64,000 bases of DNA from Bacteroidales bacterium (GTDB lineage: Bacteria; Bacteroidota; Bacteroidia; Bacteroidales; WCHB1-69): assembly GCA_016290295.1 (NCBI GenBank), contig JAEETJ010000015.1:1-64000 (forward strand), read 5' to 3'. The translations under genes were made by a program, and so were the position numbers. The notes beneath the pieces are model-generated. The model worked only from the letters and a program-made list of their open reading frames with translations, was not told the DNA's origin and searched no databases. Positions 10,701 through 18,814 of this stretch are shown here, piece after piece; the first letter of the stretch is position 1, and every line of letters begins with the position of its first letter.

Positions 10701-13700
10701 TAATAGCGTTGGGGAAATATTCAGGCATTGTGGATAAAGTCCCATGGATATTAAAATCAGGAGTAAGAGAGGTGTGAACAATATAATCATGTGGCACGTG
10801 TTCGCCAAAATCGTAAGAGAGCAGCGCACTGTGTGCTGTCACATCGCTGATGCTGACGCTTACGGGAGGATAGCAAGTATCGTTGGTGGTGAATTCAACC
10901 CAAACGGTGTCGCTGACTCTGTCGAGAGAGCAGTAAGAGAACACACCTACGCGGTAATTGCTGTTGGGTTGGAGTTCGGAAAGGTTCCATCTTTGGTACA
11001 GCTGGTTGTTAGAACCTGCCAATACACCGTTCTCATAGTAAAAACCACCAAAAGCATTGTTTTGGTTGCTGTTCCAGGTGATGAGCGCTGAGGTAGCGGT
11101 AAGTGAGCCGCTGGCTACAGCAAGGTTTTCTGGAGCCAAACAGGGAAGGAGATCCCATTTTGCATACAAGTCCAAGTCACCGGTAGCCACATTCGGAATA
11201 ACGGTCCAAGGATTGCCATTGAAGTTAGTGTTGGTAAACCAGCCGCCAAAACTATAGCCCTCACGTGCAATGTCGTTAGCAGTTGGCAGATATAAGACTT
11301 CGGTGTATCTGTGAATAGTATCGCTTGTGAAGCCGTTCAGCAGCGTACCTCCCATGGTATGCAAGGTCACTTGATAAACTTCCGGGATGTAATCCACTCT
11401 CACTGTGATGTCATCCGTACCCATGACACCGCTAACGGTACCTATGGTGGGGTTAAATCCTTGCACAGTGGGTGACACTACGCTATAGCTCTCACCATAT
11501 TCCAGTGTATCGGTGTAGCTTGGGGCAGCTTGAACTGTTCCATTTTCAAAATAGAAGTAATTGATGGTCAGCTGGTACTTGTTAGCTACAAAGGTTGCGG
11601 ACACAGTCACATCCTCGGCAGGCATCACAAAGCCGCTGTTTATAATCTCAATGGGGATACCCGATGCGGTAGTCACCACATAGTCGCCGAAGGTATAGCC
11701 GGCATCGGTCTCAACAGAGAGATTAACCCAAGCGTTATATGCGGCGGCAGTATCGGTGGTGGCACTGAATGCGTTTCCATAGTTGTCAACCACACCGACG
11801 GTGATGGTACCGCCAGTCATCTGGTTGATAGTGATATTGTATTTGTTGACTTGCCACTGGGCTATTACTCTAAAATCATAATCGGGCATAATAGCGGGTA
11901 GAGCGGGGGTCCAACCAGTGAAAGTATATCCTTCCTTGGTCGGGTCAGCGATAGGTGTGATGGTGGCACCCACTTCAAAGGTATCTACATCCAAAATGTT
12001 ATTGTCGTCCAGGTAGGTGATGGTGAAGCTCGGTGCAGCACAAACAGGCTCACTGTTGTAAGTGGCACCTTGCTGATACACCGCATACAGTGTAGTGTTA
12101 CCAGAGGGGTAGTAATTACTGCCCACCAAAGTGGGAGCATTGGTAGTCTCCGATACAGGGGTCTCGCTCCAGCCGATGAAAGTCCAGTCGTTTTGACAAT
12201 AGGTTGTTGGAGTGGCACTAACGTTGGACAAATCTATATAACCACCGCACTCTAAGCTGCCTACCGTGGCAGTACCGCCGTTACCGGCATTGAAAGTTAT
12301 GATATATGGGGAAAGAGTAGTGAACTCGACAGCGGGGCTCCACGGACTGCGGTCAGAGTCACTGCAGCGTGCACGCACGTAAGCATAGTAGTGTGTGTTC
12401 GGCGTGAGGGGAGCCAACCATGGTTGATCATTAGGAGTTCTCCCCACTGTGGGGGTGGTGGTGTCTGTGGGAGCCACGTCACTGGTGGTCCAGTATAAGT
12501 CCCACAAGTTTTCGTTGCCACCATGTGTCCATGTAATCTGTGCGGCATCAGGATCCATGCCTATCACCTGAAGGTTGGTCACAGCTGGACATACCGTAGG
12601 TGTTGTTTCAGCAATGGTGATATCATCCAAATACCAGCCATTAACAGGGCTTCCTGGATTTGCAGTGTTGCCAGTATGCTTGAACGCAAGACGGATGGTT
12701 TGTCCCTTGTATTGATTCAGGTTGATTGTGGTTTCTGCCCATTCTCCTCTTACAAAACTCGGTGACCATAATAGTGTCTCATTGTTTCCATCAAGCAGTA
12801 CAACAGAATTATTGCTTCTGATGTAGGATAATGGCTCTGTATTGTATGACCAGAAGGTAAGATTCACATCATTGGCATCATTTGCAAGTGCAATATCAGG
12901 CAAAACCAAATAGATATCTCCCCAGAAACTACTGTAAGCACTGCCATTGACCGCACCGGAATGATTGTAATCGGATGCACCGACTCTTGACCATGCGTGT
13001 TCATTGGCATTGATTCTGCTCCAGCAGTTTGTTGGCGGGAAGGCCGTTGTGTCAAAATTCTCGGTAAAGGAATGTTCCGCATCCACCACAATGGCGTCAC
13101 AAGCTGTGGTGAAGCTGTATACTTCGGTCCAGGTACTGAAATCATCGAGATATTCTGGTGTTCTACAGTCGCTTCTCATCTTAAGGTAATAAGTGGTGCC
13201 AGCTTGCAACTCATCAAAGGTGAAAGGATTCATATCGTTACCGCTTGCAATGGATATATAGCTGTCGTCATAATCGAATTGAGGAGTGGTGGAGAGGCGC
13301 ATACTCCATCCGTTTTCGGGAACAAAACCATCAGCATATTCCCAAGAAACGGTAGCTGTTGATGTAGTAACATCAGATATGGTAACATTAGTCGGTGGCA
13401 AGCAGGTGGGAATGGTAGTGAAAGAGGCATGTCGTATCTCGTCAGAGCAATAGCTGTTGCCACTAATCACGGGACACACATATATATGATAGGTGGTGTT
13501 AACGTCCAAGTTGGAGAGGTTTACAAAGAGGTCGAATGAGTAGCGCCAGACGTAGTTCGGGAGATCCTGATTGGAGAGTTCCGTTTCGCTGAGGATATAT
13601 TGCCACATGGTTTCACTGCTGCCGGGCATCCAACTGACATGCGCACTGCTGCCGGTGATGTTGCTGACTGCCAAATCTCTTACGCCAGGGCACCTGCTGG

Positions 13701-16700
13701 GTTCTGTGCAGAAGGTCACCTTGGGAAGGAAGTCTTTGGTGATGATTGTTGTTGTAGGATAATTACTGTATCCATATTCGCATATACTACCGTAGGCGCT
13801 GGAGTCACCATAAAACCAACATTCTTGACGCTGATCACGTACTTCTGTGGTAGATTCAAACTCAACAAGGAGGTTGCCGCCTTGGTATGTGAATGGAGTT
13901 GTGTCACTGAAAGTGATTACCATGCCATCGCTCATGGTTGCGTATAGCGTACCCGTGTATACAGTGGTATAACTGTTAGGGGTAACAAAGCCGTTTTCCA
14001 GATTTTCTTCAGCGACGGTAGCTAGTTTGACGGTAAATGGTTTATTCCTCCAGTTGTAATTTTGGCTGGCAGCCACATAGTACTTCATTTGAGTAATCGT
14101 TTTGCCTTGCAGCTCGGTAAGCATAGAAGCTGGGTAGATGGATTGAGTTCTTTGTTGATGATCACAATAATTTCCATAAAGGGGCGAGTATGAATTGGTG
14201 GTGGCATTGGTGGTGCTGTTGGCTACTGTGTAGCAATTATCCGGGGCAGGAAGAGTTGTCACAGTAACCCAGTCTGAGAAGACAGAACTAGTGGTCTCAC
14301 TACATTTAGCTTGTACTTGGAACGAATAAGTTGTCTCGGGTTGCAGTCCGAATATGGTGACGGTGGAATCGTTTACCACTATCGAGCTCTCAGGACTGTT
14401 CGCACCATATAAGTATCTTTCAATGTACCATTGGTTTTCCTCACCCCATTCGCCACGGTTCCAGGAGAGTTGGACTGTATTGTCGGTGACATTGCTGGCA
14501 GTGAAATTCTGAATTGGCGGACATAAAGCGGGGAAGGTGACAGAACCGGCATATACATACAGGCTATTGTCATCGTTGCTGCAGCTGTTGGCTACATAGA
14601 TGTAATAGGTCTGACCATAACTTCCAGAGAAGGAATAGGATGTTTCATGAATATAGGAAACATGGGCTTGTGTATTTTCCAGTTCCTGTGCCGTCATTTC
14701 ATGGTCAGCAACGATTAACATATAGTTGTTACCTTGATTGTTATTCCCAGGTTCCCAAGAAACAGTGGCTAACATTTTTCTTGTCAAGCGCACACTGGCA
14801 TTCTGCGGAGCACGGCAAGTGGGAAATGTGGTAAATGTGGTATCCACCCAATCGCTGTTGCCATCATTCAGGTCGCAACGGGTGCGAACATACACATAGT
14901 ATGTAGTGTTTGGAGTTAACACGAAATTAGGATAGTTATTATTGGGCAATGAGAAGGTAGTGTCACGGGTAGCCATCGGGAATTCGCAGTTGCCATTTTC
15001 CAAAGTGGAAAGGTCTTGCACAGGTACAGTACTTACATGGATGTCATATACATCGGCGGAAAAACTTACGCTGGATTTCCAAGAGATAGTAGCGCTATCA
15101 GTGCCGTCGCCAGTCAAATCCACGTGGAGGTTTCTGACAGTGGAGCAGCTACCTGCTTCGGTACGCTGGCTGGTGGTCGTCCAATAACTATGGTAATTTT
15201 CGTCGCAATTGGTTCTCACATGAATGTAATACAGCGAATCACTATAAATGTTATTGGTGAATAAATAAATGTTTTGCTCGGAAGTTCCTTCACCAATATA
15301 AACATCAGGATCATTAACGATACCATAACGCACAGTGTAATTACTGTAGTCGTTACCTGTGGGAGAAGCCCATGACGCAATTAAGGCATGCGAAGTTGCA
15401 TCGGTATAAAGATTGGATACAGGAGGACAAGGAGCTTTCTTGGTGATACTGAAGTTGTCGATGGCTGCAGGAGGATTATCACCGTGGCCATCGTTGTCGT
15501 TATGCCACAAAAACACCACTTTGTGCCAACCAGCCGGTACTTCAACAGTCACAGAATCTCTTTTCCAGAAAGGCTGACCAAAATGACAGTCGCCCACTTC
15601 AATCCACCCATCAGGAATGGTACCGCATGACAGTCCGTTATATAAGGTTCCAGCTTCGAGGTATGCATTCCATGGAGCAATTACTACTTTAAAATAGTCA
15701 TAAATGGACTGGCCCATGCTTATCCAATCATATTCGAAGGTATATTCACCACCTTCACCGAAATCCAATATTCTGGATGCATATGACGTGGAAGCCACAT
15801 CTTTGGTATAGTAGGTGGTATTGGGGTTGTTGTTGTTGGAAATAAACAGAGCGTGTCTACCTTCATATAAGGAAAATGAGTCCCAATACCATCTATTGGC
15901 CTGATAATAGTGGTTGAAATCCCATCCACATTCTGGACCTTCAAAGTCATCAATCCAATGCTCACCAACTACTGGTGCAGGGTCGGTGGTAATGGCAATG
16001 TGTTTCCATTCGCTATAGTCTTCTAAACCACAAACGGAGCGTACATTTACTTCGTAGGTGTAACCAGGGCGAAGTCCAACAAATGAGAGATATCCAGATT
16101 GATCGTCTGTTGGGTTGTTGAAATCATTCCACATTACATATTGCCAAGTGGAATTTTGGTTATTATCAGTCCAGCTTAAATAAAATGATGTAGCGGTTAC
16201 ATTTTCCAGATACAGCATAGGTGTCTCGCAGACAGGTGGAGTTGGTATGGAGGAACAACTCACGGTGTTGGTGGCAAGTTCCCGAATAGTGTCACCTACT
16301 TCACCATTACCCTGTGTAATTATGTCACCATTATAAGCTTTAATGATCCATGAGCATTCTCTAGGATACGAATAATCACCAGCAGGCCTCCATATAAACG
16401 TAAGTTCTTGTCCTTCGACAACAGGAATGGTAATGGTGTCTGTTGTTGCTCTCCCTTGTAATTGATAATCAGAACATGCATAAGTACCTAGGCTTTGGCC
16501 CGTCTGATTATCCCGTATTTCGATGACATTGTCACTCCAACCATCACCAAAGTTGTCGGTAAGCTCAAGCGTAATGAAACACTGTTCAAGCGGCGTTGGC
16601 TCAGGAGGACAGTTCGTGGTGTATACTACAGGAAAGGCATTCGAATAGTCGTCACCTTGTGAAATGGTATCACCGTAGGAAGCGGTAATGACCCATGAAC

Positions 16701-18504
16701 ATTCACCTGAAAAGCTTCCGAGCTGCCATTGGAATTCAATTTGTTGTCCGTCATCAACTCGGAGATAGTATGTTTGAGCCTCATCTGAACCAGCTTCATC
16801 TGTGTTGGCAAATTGCTCAAGAAAAACACCGGTCGAGACATCCCAAACTTGAATAGCGTTGCCGTTCCACCCATCACCATAGCTGTCCGTGAGTTCAAAC
16901 TTGATGAAACAGCCAGAAGGCTCAGCAGAACAGTTCATGGTATAAGTGGCAAGCTGTTCCTCGTCTGCCAAGTTGCTGGCATCAGAACCTTGGGTGATAA
17001 CATCACCATTGGGAGCTATAATGCGCCATGAGTAAAGTTCCGGCTGAGCATTGGGATCTCCTCCATAACCATACATCCAGCGGAAACTGAGTCTCTGCCC
17101 TTCTTCTGCAGAAACTGGCACGTTGTTATCAGGAGTTATGGACTCCAAGAATTCCCAATCTGAAATATTTTCATCATAATAATACACTCCGATAGCACTG
17201 CCATCCCAATCATTACCTGTCGGGTCGTCAAGCACGAAAGTGATGTCACATACTGGTATGCCACCGGCCGTTCTGAAACTTGTGCTGGCAATGCCACTCT
17301 CGTTTTCATCATATAAAGCCTTCACGCGGAAGTCATAATTGGTACCTTCATCCAGTCCTTCCAATGTCACAGACGTGCTGTAGCTTGTGGCATTGACACC
17401 CAAGGAATTCCAATTGTTAGGCCACTCTTCGGTCGATTTCTTATACTGATATTTATAGCCGGTCACAGTGGCAATGGGGAAACCTCTCTGTACTTGGTCC
17501 GGATTTACCCAGCTCATTGTGGCGGAAGAGGTCGTGATTTGGTCAGTGTTAATTTGGCCAATACGCGCGTATGGAGAAGGGATATAGCTGATCGTCACTG
17601 TAGGATGTCTGTTATCCCTATCGTAGTGATAAATACCATCCCAGTAACCAGCATACAAAACACTGTTTTCATAACCACCACCGTATTCATAATAGATTAT
17701 TGACGATGAGCCATGGTTGGTTTCCCTTATGCCAATCATCAAATTACCACTGTTATAGTGGTAGTCATTGGAGAAGGGTATGTACATTTGGCCATTTGTC
17801 ACAGTGATAGGACCATAATATACCAAGTTCATATGATTCCAGGGCTCCAAATCACTTCCCGTTTCACCAGTGAATGTGGTATAGTTTACTTCTTTCAGAT
17901 AGACTTCGAAAATGGCGTTACCAAAATCGGGAGTGCCATTAGTATAGTCAGGATAGAAGGTGAGTGACTTAAAGGTACCTCCACCGATATCATCGCAGGG
18001 AATATATTCCGCAGGGATAATGAACTGGCTCAAGCATCCCTGTTCAGCTTGTGAGCCCCAAATCGGAGCACCAAGAGTATGATAAAAAAAATTGCTTGGA
18101 TCGCTTGCTGCATTGTGAGTATAGGTCATGTATGCGCTTAGAGTATGGTATTTAATATTGCTCCACTCGCTTTCACTGTTGCCGCAAACAGCTTTCACAC
18201 GGAAAAAATATCGGTTCTCTAAGGCTAAGGTCGAACCAGTTATGGATAGCGATACTTTACTGCCTTCGGTGACAAAACCAGAAGTTACCTGGGTGTAGGT
18301 TCCTTGGGCAAAGTTACGATCCCAGCCGTATTGCACCACCCAGTCCGACGCTTGATCATTATTGTCCCAGCTTACGGTCAACTCATCATAAACACGGGTG
18401 TACGTAATGGAAACGCCCATTGGTTTGGAGCAGTTTTGCGCAAATGTTGCCCACGGTAGGCAGAGCAGTGTGAGCATCGTCAAAAAGAATAGAACTTTTT
18501 TCAT
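1795..18504 (-). CDS. giant secreted repeat protein with Fn3, InlB-type B-repeats and T9SS C-terminal signal (5569 aa)
   Basis: This is probably a surface adhesin or matrix protein of about 600 kDa; no catalytic domain was seen. A signal peptide ends at ATFA-Q (residues 1-23). It is followed by fibronectin-III-like domains (about 25-410 and scattered to 2065), three copies of a DxYGDGWxxN module (about 415-750), two jelly-roll 'choice-of-anchor J' domains (about 846-1025 and 1808-1968), and then about 16 Listeria-Bacteroides/InlB-type repeats (G-Y-T-F-T-G-W signature) alternating with N-Q-V-T-G-G-T-I modules (about 2071-5280). A chitobiase-C-terminal-like module lies near 3008-3086 and PF18998-like repeats near 5281-5485. 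The last ~79 residues (EIYDMSGR...GIYLVKV...KKVKIAR) look like a type A T9SS sorting domain. The gene has its own promoter and terminator and is monocistronic. Long near-identical DNA repeats suggest recent expansion and make the assembled length uncertain. The long plus-strand frames inside are antisense shadows. Confidence 0.9.
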   Translation of the reverse strand: MKKVLFFLTMLTLLCLPWATFAQNCSKPMGVSITYTRVYDELTVSWDNNDQASDWVVQYGWDRNFAQGTYTQVTSGFVTEGSKVSLSITGSTLALENRYFFRVKAVCGNSESEWSNIKYHTLSAYMTYTHNAASDPSNFFYHTLGAPIWGSQAEQGCLSQFIIPAEYIPCDDIGGGTFKSLTFYPDYTNGTPDFGNAIFEVYLKEVNYTTFTGETGSDLEPWNHMNLVYYGPITVTNGQMYIPFSNDYHYNSGNLMIGIRETNHGSSSIIYYEYGGGYENSVLYAGYWDGIYHYDRDNRHPTVTISYIPSPYARIGQINTDQITTSSATMSWVNPDQVQRGFPIATVTGYKYQYKKSTEEWPNNWNSLGVNATSYSTSVTLEGLDEGTNYDFRVKALYDENESGIASTSFRTAGGIPVCDITFVLDDPTGNDWDGSAIGVYYYDENISDWEFLESITPDNNVPVSAEEGQRLSFRWMYGYGGDPNAQPELYSWRIIAPNGDVITQGSDASNLADEEQLATYTMNCSAEPSGCFIKFELTDSYGDGWNGNAIQVWDVSTGVFLEQFANTDEAGSDEAQTYYLRVDDGQQIEFQWQLGSFSGECSWVITASYGDTISQGDDYSNAFPVVYTTNCPPEPTPLEQCFITLELTDNFGDGWSDNVIEIRDNQTGQSLGTYACSDYQLQGRATTDTITIPVVEGQELTFIWRPAGDYSYPRECSWIIKAYNGDIITQGNGEVGDTIRELATNTVSCSSIPTPPVCETPMLYLENVTATSFYLSWTDNNQNSTWQYVMWNDFNNPTDDQSGYLSFVGLRPGYTYEVNVRSVCGLEDYSEWKHIAITTDPAPVVGEHWIDDFEGPECGWDFNHYYQANRWYWDSFSLYEGRHALFISNNNNPNTTYYTKDVASTSYASRILDFGEGGEYTFEYDWISMGQSIYDYFKVVIAPWNAYLEAGTLYNGLSCGTIPDGWIEVGDCHFGQPFWKRDSVTVEVPAGWHKVVFLWHNDNDGHGDNPPAAIDNFSITKKAPCPPVSNLYTDATSHALIASWASPTGNDYSNYTVRYGIVNDPDVYIGEGTSEQNIYLFTNNIYSDSLYYIHVRTNCDENYHSYWTTTSQRTEAGSCSTVRNLHVDLTGDGTDSATISWKSSVSFSADVYDIHVSTVPVQDLSTLENGNCEFPMATRDTTFSLPNNNYPNFVLTPNTTYYVYVRTRCDLNDGNSDWVDTTFTTFPTCRAPQNASVRLTRKMLATVSWEPGNNNQGNNYMLIVADHEMTAQELENTQAHVSYIHETSYSFSGSYGQTYYIYVANSCSNDDNSLYVYAGSVTFPALCPPIQNFTASNVTDNTVQLSWNRGEWGEENQWYIERYLYGANSPESSIVVNDSTVTIFGLQPETTYSFQVQAKCSETTSSVFSDWVTVTTLPAPDNCYTVANSTTNATTNSYSPLYGNYCDHQQRTQSIYPASMLTELQGKTITQMKYYVAASQNYNWRNKPFTVKLATVAEENLENGFVTPNSYTTVYTGTLYATMSDGMVITFSDTTPFTYQGGNLLVEFESTTEVRDQRQECWFYGDSSAYGSICEYGYSNYPTTTIITKDFLPKVTFCTEPSRCPGVRDLAVSNITGSSAHVSWMPGSSETMWQYILSETELSNQDLPNYVWRYSFDLFVNLSNLDVNTTYHIYVCPVISGNSYCSDEIRHASFTTIPTCLPPTNVTISDVTTSTATVSWEYADGFVPENGWSMRLSTTPQFDYDDSYISIASGNDMNPFTFDELQAGTTYYLKMRSDCRTPEYLDDFSTWTEVYSFTTACDAIVVDAEHSFTENFDTTAFPPTNCWSRINANEHAWSRVGASDYNHSGAVNGSAYSSFWGDIYLVLPDIALANDANDVNLTFWSYNTEPLSYIRSNNSVVLLDGNNETLLWSPSFVRGEWAETTINLNQYKGQTIRLAFKHTGNTANPGSPVNGWYLDDITIAETTPTVCPAVTNLQVIGMDPDAAQITWTHGGNENLWDLYWTTSDVAPTDTTTPTVGRTPNDQPWLAPLTPNTHYYAYVRARCSDSDRSPWSPAVEFTTLSPYIITFNAGNGGTATVGSLECGGYIDLSNVSATPTTYCQNDWTFIGWSETPVSETTNAPTLVGSNYYPSGNTTLYAVYQQGATYNSEPVCAAPSFTITYLDDNNILDVDTFEVGATITPIADPTKEGYTFTGWTPALPAIMPDYDFRVIAQWQVNKYNITINQMTGGTITVGVVDNYGNAFSATTDTAAAYNAWVNLSVETDAGYTFGDYVVTTASGIPIEIINSGFVMPAEDVTVSATFVANKYQLTINYFYFENGTVQAAPSYTDTLEYGESYSVVSPTVQGFNPTIGTVSGVMGTDDITVRVDYIPEVYQVTLHTMGGTLLNGFTSDTIHRYTEVLYLPTANDIAREGYSFGGWFTNTNFNGNPWTVIPNVATGDLDLYAKWDLLPCLAPENLAVASGSLTATSALITWNSNQNNAFGGFYYENGVLAGSNNQLYQRWNLSELQPNSNYRVGVFSYCSLDRVSDTVWVEFTTNDTCYPPVSVSISDVTAHSALLSYDFGEHVPHDYIVHTSLTPDFNIHGTLSTMPEYFPNAITIRYYLNAPLQPNTTYYVRLSSLCDPNSNFTSVWSETLSFTTLQEYAVTIDANITNGTVTVSDTAAIAGAIVNLTATPNHGYSFGEWVVTTVNTPAPETVTVTNNSFVMPEGGVNVSATFIPNKYVLTYKNGNNIQYQDSVAYGTAIRPITDPTREGYTFIGWVPELPATMPAYDVTVHAQWQINRYQLTINYFYFENGTVQAAPSYTDTLEYGESYSVVSPTVQGFNPTIGTVSGVMGTDDITVRVDYIPEVYQVTLHTMGGTLLNGFTSDTIHRYTEVLYLPTANDIAREGYSFGGWFTNTNFNGNPWTVIPNVATGDLDLYAKWVINSYEVTTTVTPDANAGTVTGAGTYNYGSEVEMRAEAAEGYLFSNWTNAQGVVVSTDAIFDFEITNDTAFTANFTAMGVVATPTFSPAGGTYHDYDNVQVTLECATDGATIYYTTDGSTPIASSATYNGPILLIANDTTTIKAIAMKENMTNSEMATATYVVLPTYAITTANNIANGTVRADVSRAAEGETVNLTAIANNGYHLSTWAITTETGTVEVSANNSFAMPAGNVTISATFEPNGHTITYYNVSGEIITVDTFAYGDTITPIADPSVVGYTFTGWYPALPTTMPDYDLTPMAHWQINRYRININQVQGGIVQAIEVDYSTGDTIVIDSADYGSWVQISAITNDGCTYNDVVVTDANGTVLSFSSNGFTMPASDVTVTPRFTIQKFTITYRDDGDTLAVDTFAYGANITPIADPTKEGYTFIGWSIELPSTMPANNLLVGALWQKNSYKVTVTQVTGGTISIYYYDETGHENNITTGDSIYYGAWIYFRRVVTDNGYNFNSYVVTNADGSPIATPNNSHFVMPANDVTVTAIFDVKSYELTINYLYQNGAEAAPSYTDTIEYNTAYSVVSPALTGYTASQDTVMGTMGAENMIVRVIYSINSYNITVNQVTGGTVSVSVEDAPASTTSNTTANYNTRVQLSQMPDNGYSFNGFTVTTADGTPIAVQNNAFTMPANDVTVSANFTANEYTITYYMMNGSSTILEVDTFLYGDIITPIANPTREGYTFTGWSEAIPTTMPAHSIAVSAQWQVNSYNITINQVAGGTITVTENNIGANSTTVNTTAAFGSLIQLSVSTNNGYTFNDFVVTNADGTPIAITNNSYFMMPANDVTVTANFTANEYTITYLKDYEVLAVDTFACGDTIIPIADPTVVGFTFIGWQPALPTTMPAYNMEAHAQWQINSYRINIAQVQGGSVQATNVIDSAEYASWVQLSAVANDGYTFYGIVVTDTGGTVLSTINNGFAMPASDVTVTATFTINSYDLTIHYLYLDGTQAAPAHTETIEYNTAYSVVSPVVTGYTASQDTVMGIMGAADVIERVIYRVNSYNITYINDLDTFEVVTYDYGDTIDAMSGPEKEDYIFTGWNPAEPFTMPDSNMTLYAQWELIPCMAAENLAVGSITATSALITWNSSQNNSFGGVLYENGVLTESESQLSQSWHLSELQPSTHYRVGVFAYCSFDRISDTVWLNFNTNDTCYPPVSVSISDVTAHSALLSYDFGTHVPSDFMVNISTDLNFDDYIPVATSTAPNYFPTSLPLSSLIGLDLHSGTTYYVRMASQCNPMLTSIWSETLSFTTLEEYTVTIDTNITNGTVTADATVAAAGTIVNLTATPDNGYSFGEWVVTTVNTPAPEIVTVTDNSFVMPEGGVNVSATFTPNSYKVTINQATGGVVMIILEGAAVGTTIGDSVQYNSWVRLDALTFNGYTFGDFVVTTVSGDTLETPNSGFMMPAEDVTVTATFSVNNYTITYMDGNSILTQDTFAFGANITPIANPTREGYTFTGWNPALPTTMPAEDLIVNAQWQVNSYNITINQVTGGTITVSFAGESATSYISTTTDTSANFETWIQLSETTDDGYTFGDFVVTTASGDTIETPNNGFIMPAENVTVTAVYTVNNYTITYMDGNSILAQDTFAFGATITPIANPTKEGYTFTGWNPALPTTMPANDVTVNAQWQINSYDITVNQVTGGTITVTVTGATAGTTTNTTADYNTWVQLSEVTLDGYTFGNFVVTTADGTPIETPNNGFMMPASDVTITATYTVNNYTITYMNGNSILAQDTFAFGATITPIANPTKEGYTFTGWDPALPTTMPANDVTVNAQWQINSYDITVNQVTGGTITVTVAGTTAGITTNTTVDYNTWVQLSEVTEDGYTFVDYLVTDEDGEIIETPNNGFMMPASDVTVTATYTVNNYTITYMDGNSILAQDTVAFGATITPIANPTKEGYTFTGWNPALPTTMPANDLIVNAQWQINSYDITINQVTGGTITVSFAGETVTSYVSTTTDTSAIFETWIQLSETTDDGYTFGNFVVTTADGTPIETPNNGFMMPASDVTVTATYTVNNYTITYMDGNSILAQDTFAFGATITPIANPTKEGYTFTGWDPALPTTMPANDVTVNAQWQINSYDITVNQVTGGTITVTVTGATAGITTNTTADYNTWVQLSEVTLDGYTFGNFVVTTADGTPIETPNNGFMMPASDVTVTATYTVNNYTITYMDGNSILAQDTFAFGATITPIANPTKEGYTFTGWSPALPTTMPANDLTVDAQWQINSYDITVNQMTGGTITVTVTGATAGTTTNTTADYNTWIQLSAAADYGYDFVDFVVTTVSGDTIETPNNGFIMPAENVTVTAIFTLHNFNITVNVSDQTPWGTVSGSGSFAYGSTDTLTATADEGYIFLGWNDLSIDNPRIITVDRDSNFIAFFIPEEIEIISNDTLMGYVNVQLPGGGHLSPNTPIVITAIPEPHYHFVSWSDGNTDNPRTIFPAQAIGLTAIFAIDQHTITVLSNDGTMGEVAGDGTFDYGSEIQISATAFTNYVFVSWNDGNTDNPRTITVEQDSIFTAIFQIVIGINDANLSNVNVYSYDNQVVVANAEGFSVEIYDMSGRLIVSESNISQSVRKYIITTDGIYLVKVGNNVFKKVKIAR
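2860..5330 (-). repeat. six near-identical tandem ~441-bp modules inside the giant gene
   Basis: The segment coding for N-N-Y-T-I-T-Y-M-D/N-G-N-S-I-L-A/T-Q-D-T recurs six times with a spacing near 441 bp (147 residues); for example, matching bases lie at 3044 and 3485, and at 4379 and 4820. Copies differ by only a few substitutions even at silent positions, which indicates recent tandem duplication or gene conversion. Confidence 0.85.
9720..10143 (-). repeat. 424-bp exact direct repeat, copy 1
   Basis: Every base from 9720 to 10143 matches 11154 to 11577 (offset 1434) when the two are compared line by line. It encodes one full InlB-type unit, residues about 2788-2929 of the giant protein. 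Confidence 0.92.
11154..11577 (-). repeat. 424-bp exact direct repeat, copy 2
   Basis: Identical partner of 9720-10143, encoding residues about 2310-2451. Flanking sequences differ at once on both sides, so the boundaries are sharp. Confidence 0.92.
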
Positions 18505-18581
18505 AGTTTGATGATTTTTAGTTATTGTATTTTTTAGTCTTTATAATCGATAAAAATTCACGCATTCTCTAAAAGAAACTG

Positions 18582-18611
18582 CAAAGTTATAAATTAAAAG
18601 TGAAACGACAA
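18582..18611 (-). promoter_or_regulatory. promoter of the giant surface-protein gene
   Basis: On the minus strand TTG (18611-18609) is followed after 19 nt by TAACTTTG (18589-18582), a full match to the Bacteroidetes -33/-7 consensus. It leaves a leader of about 70 nt before the ATG at 18504. It is back to back with the kam promoter. Confidence 0.8.
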
Positions 18612-18720
18612 TGGTATGTTAATAAAAATGTTGACAACTTGTGGTTTATGAACAAAAATTGTTGATAACCAGTCCCGTTGAATTCTTGTCATATAGCAAA
18701 AAATGAAATTTATTTTGTTC

Positions 18721-18751
18721 TTGCAAATCTCAAAAATTAATTGTAATTTTG
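18721..18751 (+). promoter_or_regulatory. promoter of the kam operon
   Basis: TTG (18721-18723), a 20-nt spacer and TAATTTTG (18744-18751) match the Bacteroidetes consensus. Transcription would begin near 18758, about 57 nt before kamD. Confidence 0.75.
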
Positions 18752-18814
18752 CTGATTTGAATTTTATATTGTTAAACTTTTGGTCCTGAATTCCAAACAA
18801 ACTGAATTACAAGA

